From NCBI GenBank assembly GCA_019359355.1, contig JAHHHM010000025.1:47206-111205 (forward strand): DNA of 64,000 bases. Reading direction: 5' to 3'. The notes under the pieces are model-generated. The model was not told the origin of the DNA and did no database searches. It was given only the letters and a program-made list of their open reading frames with translations. This document shows positions 46,382 through 56,201 of this stretch, piece by piece. Made by a program: the position numbers and the translations under genes. The number at the start of each line of letters is the position of its first letter. Position 1 is the first letter of the stretch. This DNA comes from Microcoleus vaginatus WJT46-NPBG5. Its GTDB lineage: Bacteria; Cyanobacteriota; Cyanobacteriia; Cyanobacteriales; Oscillatoriaceae.

Positions 46382-47083
46382 TTAACTGAGATGCCGCTGT
46401 AAAAACGCCATTGTGCGGCTGTTGGCAAGCTCGGCAGCCGCTTGATCATAGGACTGACTGCCTTCACGAGCAAACGCGTGAGAGACGCCGGTATAAGAAT
46501 AAACTGTCACCTGGGGGTGGCCGCTCAACTGTACCCTAATCGTGGCTTGAGCTTCCGGGGGGACAAATTGATCGCTCTCTGCAATATGCAGCATCAGCGG
46601 CTTTTGAATATTGCTAATCTCATCAAGATTATTTTCAATGCCAACGCCGTAATAACTCACATTGCACGCAGCATCCGAACGAGTTGCCATTAAATAAGCC
46701 AGCTTACCGCCTAGACAGTAGCCAACACTCCCCACCTTGTCGGTGCATTCAGGCAGTTGTCTGAGGGTATTGAGCGTGGCAATCAGATCCTCAACCCCCT
46801 TATCTTCATCAAAACCTTGAAAAAGCTGTAAAGCCTTATTCCAATCCTCGTCGCTGTGGTCATCTAATTGCACTTGAGGCTGCTGCCGCCAGAACAAATC
46901 GGGCACAAGAGCAACGTAGCCAGCAGCAGCGTAAGCGTCGGCTAAGCGCCGCATCACCTGATTAACGCCAAAAATTTCCTGAATGATAATCATGCCGGCA
47001 CCGGCACCCGCAGTCGGAATTGCCAGATAGCCGCTGAAACTGCCGCCATCTAAGCTTGCGATCGCAATCTCTTGAGCGCTCAT
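46382..47083 (-). CDS. Dienelactone hydrolase family protein
   Basis: A 233-residue alpha/beta hydrolase. The catalytic residues C123 (GYCLGGK), D171 (AESDQFVP) and H202 (GVSHAFARE), with E36 (QEIFGV), fall at the same positions as Cys123, Asp171, His202 and Glu36 of Pseudomonas carboxymethylenebutenolidase. The nucleophile is cysteine, as in true dienelactone hydrolases, not serine. The enzyme class opens lactone rings such as dienelactone; the physiological substrate in cyanobacteria is not known. Length and motif order are normal, and the protein is cytosolic. Confidence 0.93.
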   Translation of the reverse strand: MSAQEIAIASLDGGSFSGYLAIPTAGAGAGMIIIQEIFGVNQVMRRLADAYAAAGYVALVPDLFWRQQPQVQLDDHSDEDWNKALQLFQGFDEDKGVEDLIATLNTLRQLPECTDKVGSVGYCLGGKLAYLMATRSDAACNVSYYGVGIENNLDEISNIQKPLMLHIAESDQFVPPEAQATIRVQLSGHPQVTVYSYTGVSHAFAREGSQSYDQAAAELANSRTMAFLQRHLS

Positions 47084-47198
47084 AAATCCTTATGATTCGT
47101 TAGGTATTGAGAAGCAATGTTGCGTGAGATGAGGCACCGATGGCCAGCTCGTGATAAAAAAGGGACATCCACAAAACGCGGCAACTGGACATCAACCA

Positions 47199-47789
47199 GT
47201 GAACACACCCAGCCACGCTATCATCAATCTGGCCATTCTTGGCAAACACCAGCCCTCACCCACGACTATTCCCATCGTTATCGGTGCGATTCTACCTGAT
47301 TTACCGATATTTATCTTCTATTTTTGGGCGAAATTCTTCCTTCGCCTTCCAGAAAAGCAGATTTGGTCGCAAGCTTATTATCAACCTTTTTGGCAAAACA
47401 TCACGGCCACCTTCCATTCCATCCCCCTCGCCGTAATGGGTGTAGCGGTTGCTCACTACTGCGGTTGGCCGGCAGTTAAACAAATCTGTCTCAGTGCGAT
47501 TTTACATTCCCTGTGCGACTTCCCGCTGCACAACGACGACGCCCACCGGCACTTCTTCCCTTTCAGCAATTACCGATTTATCAGTCCCGTATCCTACTGG
47601 GACCCTAGACACAACGGCGCGATCGGGGCGCTTATTGAATTGTCCGCTGTACTGGCCGCCACCTTCCCGGTTTTGAGCTTAATCAACTCATGGGCCGGCA
47701 AGGGAATTGTAATTGTGATTGATTTAGTGTACTTGATTGGATACCTTAACTTTTATGGTCGGGCGATTTGGGGAGTCCTAAAAATGTAA
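47199..47789 (+). CDS. Membrane protein of unknown function with His/Asp motif
   Basis: The open frame starts at a GTG (47151). An in-frame GTG at 47199 gives (M)NTPSHAIINLAILGKHQ, which looks like the natural start, so I use it (196 residues). Four or five hydrophobic segments are present. A conserved-looking cluster LHSLCDFPLHNDDAHRHFFP and the following FISPVSYWDPRHNGAIGA carry several His and Asp residues that could bind metal. This recalls membrane-bound metal-dependent hydrolases of the YdjM/DUF457 type, but the match is only suggestive. It diverges from the dienelactone hydrolase gene. Confidence 0.7.
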   Translation: MNTPSHAIINLAILGKHQPSPTTIPIVIGAILPDLPIFIFYFWAKFFLRLPEKQIWSQAYYQPFWQNITATFHSIPLAVMGVAVAHYCGWPAVKQICLSAILHSLCDFPLHNDDAHRHFFPFSNYRFISPVSYWDPRHNGAIGALIELSAVLAATFPVLSLINSWAGKGIVIVIDLVYLIGYLNFYGRAIWGVLKM

Positions 47790-47926
47790 GGGCAGTGAAG
47801 CGCGAAGATCGGGCGTGCAGGAGTCAGTCAACTCCAAATTCTCTCACTGGTGAACTCTTTTGCTCTCCCAATCTCCCCTCTCATGAAGTGCGCGAACTTA
47901 CCGGCTAATTTTCTGAGGTCGCTTTA

Positions 47927-49336
47927 ATGTACCGATTGCGTTGCTTAATGCTGCTTGTGCTGTTGAGTGGTTGTGGTGGGAATGTCCAATCTGGCAAGCC
48001 TGCCGAACCCGCCAAGGGCGATGATCGCCCAGCATTAGACCCCGCCCTCGTTGGGGAAGCACAAACCCAGCCAACCCTGGCACCCGTAGCGGCTTCTGCC
48101 CCACTTCAACGACAGGTCCGCACCCGATCACTGTCGCCGAACCCGATTCGCCTCACTGTGGAAAGTTTGCCCAAACCCTACCACAGTAACAGCGCCTCCC
48201 GCTCTCCTGACGTTGTGCCGGTGCCGGCCAATCCGGTGCTGGATGTTCCCGCCGGCTTTACGGTTAATGTCTTTGCCGAAGGGTTAGAAAAGCCGCGCTG
48301 GTTGGCACTCACCCCCAGCGGTGACGTATTGGTGACAGAAACGCCCCAAAATCGCATTCGCCTGCTGCGTGATACCGATGGCGATGGCGTTGCCGATACG
48401 ACTAAAGTGTTTGCTACTGCGGAAAACGGATTGCATCTACCGTTAGGGATGGCATTTGCCGGCGGCTACTTTTTCCTCGGCAATACGGACGAAGTGCGGC
48501 GGTTTCCCTACACTGCCGGCAGCGATAAACTCACAGGTGCCGGCGAAAAAATCGCGGATCTACCTGGTGAAGGCTATAACCAGCATTGGACGCGCAACGT
48601 GGCGGTTTCGCCCGATGGCCAAAAGCTTTACGTCTCCATTGGTTCAGAATCGAATGCAGAGGAAGAACCGCTTCCCCGCGCTTCTGTGCAGGTGATGAAC
48701 AAGGACGGTTCGGAGCAAAAAACCTTTGCCTACGGGTTGCGAAATCCTGTAGGACTCGACTTTCATCCCGTCACCGACGAACTTTACACCGCCGTCAACG
48801 AACGAGATGGCTTAGGGGATGACCTGGTGCCAGATTACTTGACGCGGATTCGTCAAGGAGAATTTTACGGCTGGCCCTACGCCTACTTCTCGCCGACTAA
48901 GCTTGACCCCCGTCTGGTGAAAAACGGCCAAAGTTTGGAGGCGGAATTGGTGAAGCGCACCCGAACCCCTGATGTGCTGTTCCAAGCGCACTCAGCGGCT
49001 TTGGGATTACAGTTTTATGATGGCCAGACTTTCCCGGAAAAATACCGCAATGGGGCGTTTGTTGCCTTTCGCGGCAGCTGGAACCGCAATCAGGGCACCG
49101 GCTATAAAATCGTGTTTGTGCCCTTCAATAGCAGCGGTCGTCCCCAAGGCGGCTATGAAGACTTTGTCACCGGCTTTTTGATTAACCCATCTGGCCCAAC
49201 GACCTGGGGGCGACCTGTGGGTTTACTGGTAATGCCGGATGGCAGTTTGCTGTTTACCGAGGAAGCCAATAATCGCATTTATCGCGTGCAATACCAGCCG
49301 GCGGCATCCCAGAGTCCGGCGCAAACTCCTTCCTAG
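47927..49336 (+). CDS. PQQ-dependent sugar dehydrogenase-like (sorbosone dehydrogenase) lipoprotein
   Basis: A 469-residue exported protein. MYRLRCLMLLVLLSGC is a lipoprotein signal with C16 as the lipidated residue. A low-complexity linker (about 17-90) precedes a six-bladed beta-propeller (about 95-455). Repeated blade motifs include GLEKPRWLALTPSGDVLVTE, NRIRLLRDTDGDGVAD, NVAVSPDGQKLYVSIGS and YGLRNPVGLDFHP. This is the L-sorbosone/glucose dehydrogenase fold, which uses PQQ in characterised members. No PQQ synthesis genes are nearby, and many propellers of this family lack known activity. Periplasmic location follows from the lipobox. Confidence 0.88.
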   Translation: MYRLRCLMLLVLLSGCGGNVQSGKPAEPAKGDDRPALDPALVGEAQTQPTLAPVAASAPLQRQVRTRSLSPNPIRLTVESLPKPYHSNSASRSPDVVPVPANPVLDVPAGFTVNVFAEGLEKPRWLALTPSGDVLVTETPQNRIRLLRDTDGDGVADTTKVFATAENGLHLPLGMAFAGGYFFLGNTDEVRRFPYTAGSDKLTGAGEKIADLPGEGYNQHWTRNVAVSPDGQKLYVSIGSESNAEEEPLPRASVQVMNKDGSEQKTFAYGLRNPVGLDFHPVTDELYTAVNERDGLGDDLVPDYLTRIRQGEFYGWPYAYFSPTKLDPRLVKNGQSLEAELVKRTRTPDVLFQAHSAALGLQFYDGQTFPEKYRNGAFVAFRGSWNRNQGTGYKIVFVPFNSSGRPQGGYEDFVTGFLINPSGPTTWGRPVGLLVMPDGSLLFTEEANNRIYRVQYQPAASQSPAQTPS

Positions 49337-49360
49337 CCCCAGCTTTTCTAGAAAATAGAT

Positions 49361-49393
49361 AGAAAAAACCCCCTTTTCCGTGAGGATAGGGGG
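49361..49393 (-). terminator. Rho-independent terminator of ftsH
   Basis: On the minus strand CCCCC and GGGGG flank a 15-base loop and are followed by TTTTTTCT (49361-49368). It lies 43 bases after the ftsH stop. Confidence 0.75.
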
Positions 49394-49435
49394 CTGGTGT
49401 GAGGTGTCAAAAGGAAACTTTATACAGACAAGCGA

Positions 49436-51274
49436 TTAAGCAACCGCAGCCATTTTTACATCGTTGGTGGCTAGCAAGTCTTGCAGTTCATCAGCATCAA
49501 CGGTTTCTTTCTCAATCAGCATATCTGCCAATTTGTCAAGAACTAGCCGGTTGTTGACCAATACTTCCTTAGAACGCTTGTAAGCTTGTTCGACGAGGCC
49601 GCGAACTTCATCATCAATGGCAGCGGCGGTTTCTTCTGAGAAATCGCGTTCTGCCATAATGTCGCGCCCCAAGAACATATTACCTTGTTGGCGACCGAGG
49701 GCAACAGGGCCGAGACGATCGCTCATGCCGAAGCGCATGACCATTTGCCGTGCGACGCGTGCGACTTGCTGCAAGTCGTTAGACGCGCCGGTGGTGACTT
49801 CTTCCTCACCGAAGACGATTTCTTCGGCGATGCGACCCCCTAAAGCGACGGCCATTTGATTTTGCAGATAAGACCGGCTATACAAACCCGAGTCCATGCG
49901 TTCTTCGCTGGGGGTGAACCAGGTCAAACCGCCGGCACGACCGCGCGGGATAATGCTAATCTTCTGCACGGGGTCATAGTCAGGCATCAATGCACCAACT
50001 AGGGCGTGACCGGCTTCGTGATAGGCGACTAAGGTTTTGCGCTTTTCGCTCATCACGCGGTCTTTCTTTTCTGGGCCGGCGAGGACGCGGTCGATAGCAT
50101 CGTTGACTTCATCCATTGAGATTTCAGTCAAGTTGCGACGGGCGGCGAGAATGGCGGCTTCGTTGAGCAGGTTAGATAAGTCTGCGCCGGTGAAGCCGGG
50201 GGTACGACGGGCGATCTTTTCCAGATCCACGTCTTTTGCCAGGGTTTTGCCCCGGGCGTGGACGTTGAGAATTTCCAACCGGCCCGCATAGTCTGGGCGA
50301 TCTACCACGACTTGCCGGTCAAACCGGCCTGGACGTAGCAAGGCGGAATCCAGCACGTCGGGACGGTTGGTTGCGGCAATAATAATGATGCCGGTGTTGC
50401 CTTCAAAGCCGTCCATTTCCGTGAGCAACTGGTTCAGGGTTTGCTCGCGTTCGTCGTTACCGCCACCTAAGCCGGCACCTCGCTGACGACCGACGGCGTC
50501 AATTTCATCAATGAAGACGATGCAGGGGGCATTTGATTTGGCTTGTTCAAACAAGTCGCGGACGCGGGAAGCGCCGACGCCGACGAACATTTCCACGAAT
50601 TCTGAACCGGAGATGGAGAAGAAGGGCACGCCGGCTTCCCCTGCAACGGCTTTCGCCAGGAGGGTTTTGCCGGTTCCGGGAGGGCCAACGAGCAGCACGC
50701 CTTTGGGAATCTTGGCACCCACGGCGGTGAAGCGATCAGCATTCTTGAGGAAATCGACAACTTCACTCAGTTCTAGTTTGGCTTGCTCAATGCCGGCGAC
50801 ATCGCCAAAGGTGACTTGGGTTTGCGGTTCCATTTGCACTCTGGCTTTCGATTTGCCAAAGTTCATTGCCTGAGAACCTGGGCCACTTTGAGCGCGGCGC
50901 AGCAAGAAGAATAAGCCAACCAAAAGCAGGATGGGGAAAAACAGACTGCTCAGTGCTTTCAGCCAGAAGCCGTCATCGGTTTGCGGCAACACTTCGATAT
51001 TGACCTTGTTATCGGTCAATATATTGATCAGATCAGGGTCGTTGGGGGGTAGATTGACTAAGAATTTGCCGTCTTGGGCTTGAACTAATGCTTTAGTCCG
51101 GTCGGCACTAATACTGACTTTATCTACTTTTTTCCCTTCAACTTCCTCAATAAACTGGCTGTATCGCAGCGTTTGCCGGCTGGGGGGTTGTTTGTCAAAA
51201 AATGCAGTAAATAGTGCAATGACAACAATTGCTAGCAATGCGTACAGTCCCGCATTTCTCCACCGTTTATTCAC
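49436..51274 (-). CDS. ftsH: ATP-dependent zinc metalloprotease FtsH
   Basis: A 612-residue membrane AAA protease that degrades damaged membrane proteins, including photosystem II D1. The N-terminal helix (10-26), a lumenal/periplasmic domain and a second helix (about 108-125) precede the AAA core. Walker A is GPPGTGKT (197-204), Walker B is [11 protein letters not shown], the second region of homology is present (RPGRFDRQ), and the zinc site is HEAGH with H419, E420 and H423. The N-terminus [14 protein letters not shown] matches cyanobacterial FtsH1/FtsH3-type homologs, though I cannot fix the ortholog. The start is a GTG preceded by AGGAGG at 51284-51289. A terminator follows. Confidence 0.97.
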   Translation of the reverse strand: MNKRWRNAGLYALLAIVVIALFTAFFDKQPPSRQTLRYSQFIEEVEGKKVDKVSISADRTKALVQAQDGKFLVNLPPNDPDLINILTDNKVNIEVLPQTDDGFWLKALSSLFFPILLLVGLFFLLRRAQSGPGSQAMNFGKSKARVQMEPQTQVTFGDVAGIEQAKLELSEVVDFLKNADRFTAVGAKIPKGVLLVGPPGTGKTLLAKAVAGEAGVPFFSISGSEFVEMFVGVGASRVRDLFEQAKSNAPCIVFIDEIDAVGRQRGAGLGGGNDEREQTLNQLLTEMDGFEGNTGIIIIAATNRPDVLDSALLRPGRFDRQVVVDRPDYAGRLEILNVHARGKTLAKDVDLEKIARRTPGFTGADLSNLLNEAAILAARRNLTEISMDEVNDAIDRVLAGPEKKDRVMSEKRKTLVAYHEAGHALVGALMPDYDPVQKISIIPRGRAGGLTWFTPSEERMDSGLYSRSYLQNQMAVALGGRIAEEIVFGEEEVTTGASNDLQQVARVARQMVMRFGMSDRLGPVALGRQQGNMFLGRDIMAERDFSEETAAAIDDEVRGLVEQAYKRSKEVLVNNRLVLDKLADMLIEKETVDADELQDLLATNDVKMAAVA

Positions 51275-52019
51275 CGGGATCGAGCCTCCTAAAACTTTTA
51301 TCTTTTGACGGGGACAGTTAGTATTGTTTATGTAAACTAATATTAACCGATTTTCAGCTAAATGCGGTAGCGGGGTCTGGTGGCCGGCAGATCAAGAGGG
51401 CAAAGCTTCGTCTGGTAAGGATTTGAGACGTTAAGCTTGGGAAGTGGCTGCTGGGGTTGCTAGGAGGTAGCAGGGTTCACTGCTGTTGATTTCCCTGTCT
51501 GGATCTGCTTAGTTGTTCTGCCGGCATAATGTCCAGCGCGATGACTGCTCACATTGGGAGAGTCCTAAAGTGACTGGTTACATTCTTAGCGTAGCGTGTG
51601 CGTTTATGAGATTGCCGGTTGTTATTCATATTCTGTGACGTTATCGTTGGGTTGAAATTGGGAAACTTCACGGGTGCCAACGGTGCCGGCGGCATCAATT
51701 CCCGGTACATGGGGAAACTTTTTCGTCACGCCAGGGTTGCCGCTCGCTTAAAGCGCGTCTTTATAGTTCAAACATGAATAGTAAATGTGAATTAAAACAT
51801 CTTTTGCCGGCAACTCATTCAAATCTTTTTCTACAAGGGTTGTCTCATATTTATTAGTATCTGTTTGAGTAACAAGAAACGCTTTCATTTAAAAACAGGG
51901 ATGCTACTACGCTAATAATCTCTTAAACTTATAAAGGTAAAGGACGGAGAAAAATAATTCCCTCCGCCCTACAATAATCTTTTAAAAGCTATTCGCTAAG
52001 AGCTTCTAACTGGAAAAAT
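51275..52019. other. Intergenic region, no gene seen
   Basis: 745 bases between ftsH and the glycosyltransferase gene. No open frame of interest was found. A terminator for the glycosyltransferase gene is at 51942-51969. The rest contains GCCGGC words and the ftsH promoter region, without a clear -35/-10 pair. Confidence 0.5.
51942..51969 (-). terminator. Terminator of the glycosyltransferase gene
   Basis: GGACGGAG (51942-51949) pairs with CTCCGCCC (51962-51969) with one wobble. On the minus strand it is followed by TTTACCTTT. It is 51 bases after the gene. Confidence 0.6.
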
Positions 52020-53102
52020 TTAACGAACGCTCCGCAAGGCTGGTAACTGCCGGTAGTGTCCGTTTTTTGAAAAGCGCTCTCCAATAATTTGTTGATAAAC
52101 TGCTTCATAACCTTCAGTCATCCGCTGAACACTGAAGTTTTTGAGAACGTGTTCTCGACAATCATAGCGATTTAAGCCCGCTACTTGATCAATTGCCGCT
52201 ACGCACTCTTCAACACTATGACATAAGAAGCCGGTTTTCCCGTCTACGATAACTTCCTCCGTAGATCCCAGAGATATGGCAATCACCGGCGTCCCAGAAA
52301 CCATTGATTCAACCATGACTAGCCCAAAAGGTTCACGCCAGGTAATGGGGAATAATGTCGCGACTGCTCCTCCCACTAAAGCGTTCTTTTGCTCGTGGTT
52401 TGCTTCACCTAAATATTCAATTTGTTTGCCATCAATATGAGGTTTGATTTCCTGCTCATAATATTTCACATCAACAGCATCAACCTTGCCGGCCATTTTC
52501 AAATTCCAGCCAGAACGTTTAGCAATTTCTATCGCTAAATGCGTTCCTTTTTCCGGAGATATCCGACCTAAAAATGCTAAGTATGGCGGATCTTGTGGCT
52601 TCTCGTAAAACTCATAAGTCGATGTGTCGATGCCATTGTAGACCGTTGCCACACAATTAAGGTCTAATCTGGGTTCACGCTGTGAATTGGAAATACTCAC
52701 ATAAGGCTGCCGGCGCGCGTGAGAAAACATTTTTTCGTTATCTGGCGTAAAAATTCCATGCAAGGTGTGAACTGTTGGCGTTTTAACTAAATTGGCGTAA
52801 GGCAATGCCGCACAACCCATGTGGGAGTGAATGATATCAAATTCGTCAGCCTTTTCATACACCCGACTCATTTGCAGCATTTCATAAATGCCATACTCTT
52901 TGATCGAAGGATCTAAACGCATGGCTCGCGGATGTACAGATTCTAGCTTAGCCAGACTGATAGAATCTCCTGATGCAAACAGTGTCACTTCATGACCACG
53001 CCGAACTAATTCATCACTGAGCAGACCTACAACCAGTTCAATGCCACCATAAGCTGGGGGTGGAACTCTTTCCCACAAAGGGGCAACCTGGGCAATCCGC
53101 AT
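52020..53102 (-). CDS. Glycosyltransferase family 4
   Basis: A 360-residue GT-B fold enzyme. The N-terminal acceptor domain starts MRIAQVAPLWERVPPPAYGG, whose YGG loop is typical of GT4. The donor domain has FLGRISPEKG (R180, K185) and the EX7E motif EPFGLVMVE (E257, E265), which hold the nucleotide-sugar phosphates and retain anomeric configuration. The donor and acceptor are unknown; exopolysaccharide, sucrose-like or lipid glycosylation are all possible. The start is supported by a strong AGGAGGT eight bases upstream. It is soluble and monocistronic, with a terminator downstream. Confidence 0.92.
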   Translation of the reverse strand: MRIAQVAPLWERVPPPAYGGIELVVGLLSDELVRRGHEVTLFASGDSISLAKLESVHPRAMRLDPSIKEYGIYEMLQMSRVYEKADEFDIIHSHMGCAALPYANLVKTPTVHTLHGIFTPDNEKMFSHARRQPYVSISNSQREPRLDLNCVATVYNGIDTSTYEFYEKPQDPPYLAFLGRISPEKGTHLAIEIAKRSGWNLKMAGKVDAVDVKYYEQEIKPHIDGKQIEYLGEANHEQKNALVGGAVATLFPITWREPFGLVMVESMVSGTPVIAISLGSTEEVIVDGKTGFLCHSVEECVAAIDQVAGLNRYDCREHVLKNFSVQRMTEGYEAVYQQIIGERFSKNGHYRQLPALRSVR

Positions 53103-53803
53103 ATATCAAACCTCCTAAATAGTACGCAGGATTAAACTCTTTTTTTAATGAAGAGGCTGCTTTAAATTTTATGCTCTCTTTTTGAGTTACACATCCTGCT
53201 AGAGAAGTAGTGTTTGAGATGAAATCTAGGAGAAAGTTGATGGGTTAACAAGTCGAAATATATACCTTTTTAAGTACGGAAACCCGTACTTGAAAGCTCT
53301 GTTGAAGGGATTAAATCCTTTGTTTAGATTAACGTTCAGGAGTTAAGGGGATAAATCAATATTTTGATATGCCTGATTGTATCATCTAATACTACTTTAG
53401 ATATAGAGTCATGCTTTCTAATTGCCGGCATCGGCTCTACTTTAATAGGTAGCCAGCTTGAAAACTTAAGTATCTTAACCTTAACATCAAAATTCAAAGG
53501 CAACCGCTGCAAAAAATTTCTACTAAAAAAAATAGCCAATTTTGGTGCCAGTACCGGCAGGCTCAGTGACTTTGGTAACTAGAATATCATACTTATGATT
53601 TGAGCGAACTCCCTCTTAGTTCTAGGATGTCGGTTGTTTGTTATTAACTTGCATCTCATGTCGGCCGGCTGACGGAGTTGTTATTGGGTCAAAACTTTAA
53701 AACTTTCTGATTGACTATTCAACTGTCCCGATAGCGGTTACTGTATTAAGGGGAACTGCGGGTTCCAGATTAGGATGGCTTACTATAAACAAATTCAATA
53801 CCG
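53103..53803. other. Intergenic region with a perfect hairpin
   Basis: About 700 bases between the divergent glycosyltransferase and ABM genes. AAGTACGG (53272-53279) and CCGTACTT (53284-53291) form a perfect 8-bp stem with an AAAC loop, about 170 bases upstream of the glycosyltransferase start. No T run follows on either strand, so it is more likely a leader structure or operator than a terminator. No gene is called; two overlapping short open frames (53336-53582) look spurious. Confidence 0.45.
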
Positions 53804-54106
53804 ATGATTACCTTTGTTAATGTCTTTACCGTTCTTCCTGAAAAGCAACAAGATGCTTTTCAAGCAATTCAGAAAGTTTATACAGATGTTGTCGCCCATC
53901 AACCTGGATTTATTGCAGCCAAATTAATTGTTAGTGATGATGGTGTGCGAGTCACTGCAATTGCCAATTGGGAAAGCGAAGAAAACTTAAAAGCTCTGAG
54001 AAACACCCAAGGTTTTAAAGATTTGCATAATGAAACCTTTTATAATGTAACTATTTCAAGCGATGGTCATGTGTACAGTAAACTTATTGAAATTAAACCC
54101 CAATAA
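53804..54106 (+). CDS. Antibiotic biosynthesis monooxygenase (ABM) domain protein
   Basis: A 100-residue stand-alone ABM domain with a ferredoxin-like fold that usually dimerises. Family features are MITFVNVFTVLPEKQQDAFQ, HQPGFIAAKLIVSDDG and VTAIANWESEENLKALRNTQ. Members are cofactor-free monooxygenases, heme-degrading enzymes or quinol-related proteins; no heme-binding histidine typical of IsdG is obvious. The function here is undetermined. It is followed 75 bases later by the transporter gene in the same orientation, so the two may be cotranscribed. Confidence 0.88.
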   Translation: MITFVNVFTVLPEKQQDAFQAIQKVYTDVVAHQPGFIAAKLIVSDDGVRVTAIANWESEENLKALRNTQGFKDLHNETFYNVTISSDGHVYSKLIEIKPQ

Positions 54107-54181
54107 TTAGTAATAATTCTACGGGCAAAACTGGCAAAAAACTAAGTACCGTTTAGGCTTTTTACAGACAAGGGTGTCAAT

Positions 54182-55480
54182 ATGGCAGAAAACCGCAGAC
54201 TCGATGCCTTTTCCTTAGCTGCATTGCTAGTATCAGCACATTACGGCTTGGGGTTTATCCTGGGAACGGCTGAGAAATCATTGACTTTGGGTGTCGCCGG
54301 CAGCCTTTATGCTGTCTGTCTGGGTTTAGGGACACTCGCTCTTTTAGTGCTGGCAAAGTTTTACTGGACAAAGATTGAGCAAGTCTGGACTTTGTTGGGC
54401 AATCGCTATGGAAGAGCCGTAAAAATTGGCGTGGGGTTAATGTCTTGGGCGTCCCTCATTGGGATTGAAGCCGTCCAAATGATTTCAGGTGCTTTTATCC
54501 TCAAAGTTTTGGGGGTGCCGGTGCTTTCTAGTATGATTATTTTAGCTATTTTGTTTACCCTTGTTTCTTTGCTGCCGGTGGAGAAAGCAGGCTTTTTATT
54601 TCGAGGATTGTTAATTTTAAATTTCTTGGCGCTACTTTATGGGCTGTGGGTGCTGGACGGTTTCTCAGAATATTTGCATGAACCTTTTAAGTTTGCCGGC
54701 TCACTTAAACAAATCAGTCCGCCAGATTTAGCCGGTGTCTCTCTATCTACAATCTTGCTGGTTCTTATTGATATGAAATACCAGCAATTTTTGGTTCAAG
54801 CAAAAAATGTGCGAAGCTTGTATCAAGGCTGTTTATTAGCAGCCGTTGTACTACTATTGCTTGCTTTTTTACCTTCCTCAGTTGTGGTTGCCGCGCAAAA
54901 TGCAGAGATTTTGCCGGCAGGCATTGACGGGAAAGAAACACTTCCGTTTATTCTATTGTGGATTGGCGGTGGCAGTCACAAACCTTTGGGTATTGTTTTG
55001 ATTCTATCGTTATTAGTACCGGCACTCGGGGTTGGCAGCAGCATCTTGCGAGTACAAACCAAGACAATTTTAGACTTTAACTTTTTGCCGGCATCTAACT
55101 TGAACCGACTGCTCATCACAGCAACAAACGTCTTGTTAAGTCTAGCCATTGCCTTGAAAGGTGGTGAAATTGTTAATTTGATTGTCTCTTTCTATGCCGC
55201 TTATGTCTCCGCCGTGTTTGTCCCCTTCATCGTCTATCTGCTTTCTGAAATAGGAGGCTACCAATTCAATAAAGCCAGCGTGAGGTTGTCTTTATTCATG
55301 GGCGGTTTGTCCTCAATTTCAGCACTTACTTTAATGCTAATTAATCCAAAAGTAGCAATTTTTGGCAATATTCAGTTGAATATTATGGGGATAGGAATTT
55401 TATTTGGTCTTTTAGGTCTATTGCTTGGACAAGTTATAGAAAAGTATACTCCTACAACCACAATTAAGGATAAAGTTTAA
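54182..55480 (+). CDS. Sodium:solute symporter-like multi-pass transporter
   Basis: A 432-residue protein with about twelve hydrophobic segments and short loops. The first helix, FSLAALLVSAHYGLGFILGTAEK, contains the glycine-rich break seen in LeuT-fold transporters and resembles the SSS family start. A cytosolic loop YQQFLVQAKNVRSLYQG is also SSS-like. The substrate is not predictable. The protein is shorter than most SSS transporters (480-550), so it may be a divergent subgroup. It lies downstream of the ABM gene. Confidence 0.7.
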   Translation: MAENRRLDAFSLAALLVSAHYGLGFILGTAEKSLTLGVAGSLYAVCLGLGTLALLVLAKFYWTKIEQVWTLLGNRYGRAVKIGVGLMSWASLIGIEAVQMISGAFILKVLGVPVLSSMIILAILFTLVSLLPVEKAGFLFRGLLILNFLALLYGLWVLDGFSEYLHEPFKFAGSLKQISPPDLAGVSLSTILLVLIDMKYQQFLVQAKNVRSLYQGCLLAAVVLLLLAFLPSSVVVAAQNAEILPAGIDGKETLPFILLWIGGGSHKPLGIVLILSLLVPALGVGSSILRVQTKTILDFNFLPASNLNRLLITATNVLLSLAIALKGGEIVNLIVSFYAAYVSAVFVPFIVYLLSEIGGYQFNKASVRLSLFMGGLSSISALTLMLINPKVAIFGNIQLNIMGIGILFGLLGLLLGQVIEKYTPTTTIKDKV

Positions 55481-55507
55481 GCATTTTTTTTAATAAATAA
55501 TCGAAAT

Positions 55508-55999
55508 TTAGGGGCGAAGAATTCGGTGCATATCGAGAACTGGCGGAGCAATTTCGGTTTGTGTTAACAAATCGTGAATTTGTCCCCGATGGTGTGTCTG
55601 GTGATTAAAAAAGTGCGCCATTAATAGATTTGTCGGATCGGCATAAATATTTCCTTGGTTATTTCGATATTCTATTCTTCCGCTCAAAAATTCCTCATTT
55701 AAATTAGAAATAAAAGTCTCGATTCGTTCATCTTCTAACACCCGCGCTTCCCAAAGCTGATCAAAATCTTCATAGAGAATCGCATTAAGACCTGTGGAAG
55801 CAATATTTCCACCTTTAAATCGTGTCATCCAGATGCGATCACCTACCATAATGTGGTTAAGCGTCCCGTGAATACTTTTAAAAAAGGCCGGCCTGATACG
55901 CTTGCGTTCTGCATCACTCAGTTGAGCGCAAACTTCATACAGCCGATGATTTGCCAAAGTGTTATAGCGTGCGAGCATCTGGAAGTGTTGTATCAGCAT
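55508..55999 (-). CDS. DinB family protein
   Basis: A 163-residue four-helix-bundle protein. The metal-binding histidines expected in DinB/YfiT-like proteins are H49 (GTLNHIMVGDR), H133 and H137 (FFNHQTHHRGQIHDLL). The family includes bacillithiol- and mycothiol-dependent transferases and stress-induced proteins of unknown activity. Size and motif spacing are normal. The start codon ATG gives MLIQHFQMLARYNTLANHRL, a typical DinB opening with a tyrosine/asparagine helix. Confidence 0.9.
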   Translation of the reverse strand: MLIQHFQMLARYNTLANHRLYEVCAQLSDAERKRIRPAFFKSIHGTLNHIMVGDRIWMTRFKGGNIASTGLNAILYEDFDQLWEARVLEDERIETFISNLNEEFLSGRIEYRNNQGNIYADPTNLLMAHFFNHQTHHRGQIHDLLTQTEIAPPVLDMHRILRP

Positions 56000-56071
56000 A
56001 TCGGCAATCGATTGAACTTAATAAAGTGGTTCAGCTTTCCTCTAAGGAACCAATGAATTCATCATACCTGC

Positions 56072-56112
56072 AAAAAAATACCGCGACCAAAGAAATAACT
56101 TTGATCGCGGTA
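56072..56112 (-). terminator. Strong terminator of hsp20
   Basis: TACCGCGA (56079-56086) and TCGCGGTA (56105-56112), extended by CAAAG and CTTTG, form a stem of about 13 pairs with one mismatch. On the minus strand it is followed by TTTTTTTGC (56072-56078). Confidence 0.85.
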
Positions 56113-56201
56113 ATCTTGTCGTCTTAAGGAGAGAGGTAAGTTATTACATCTCTCCGGTATCTCTCACTAGGAGGAAGCAAGTAAAACCCTGCAAAATTAA
56201 C

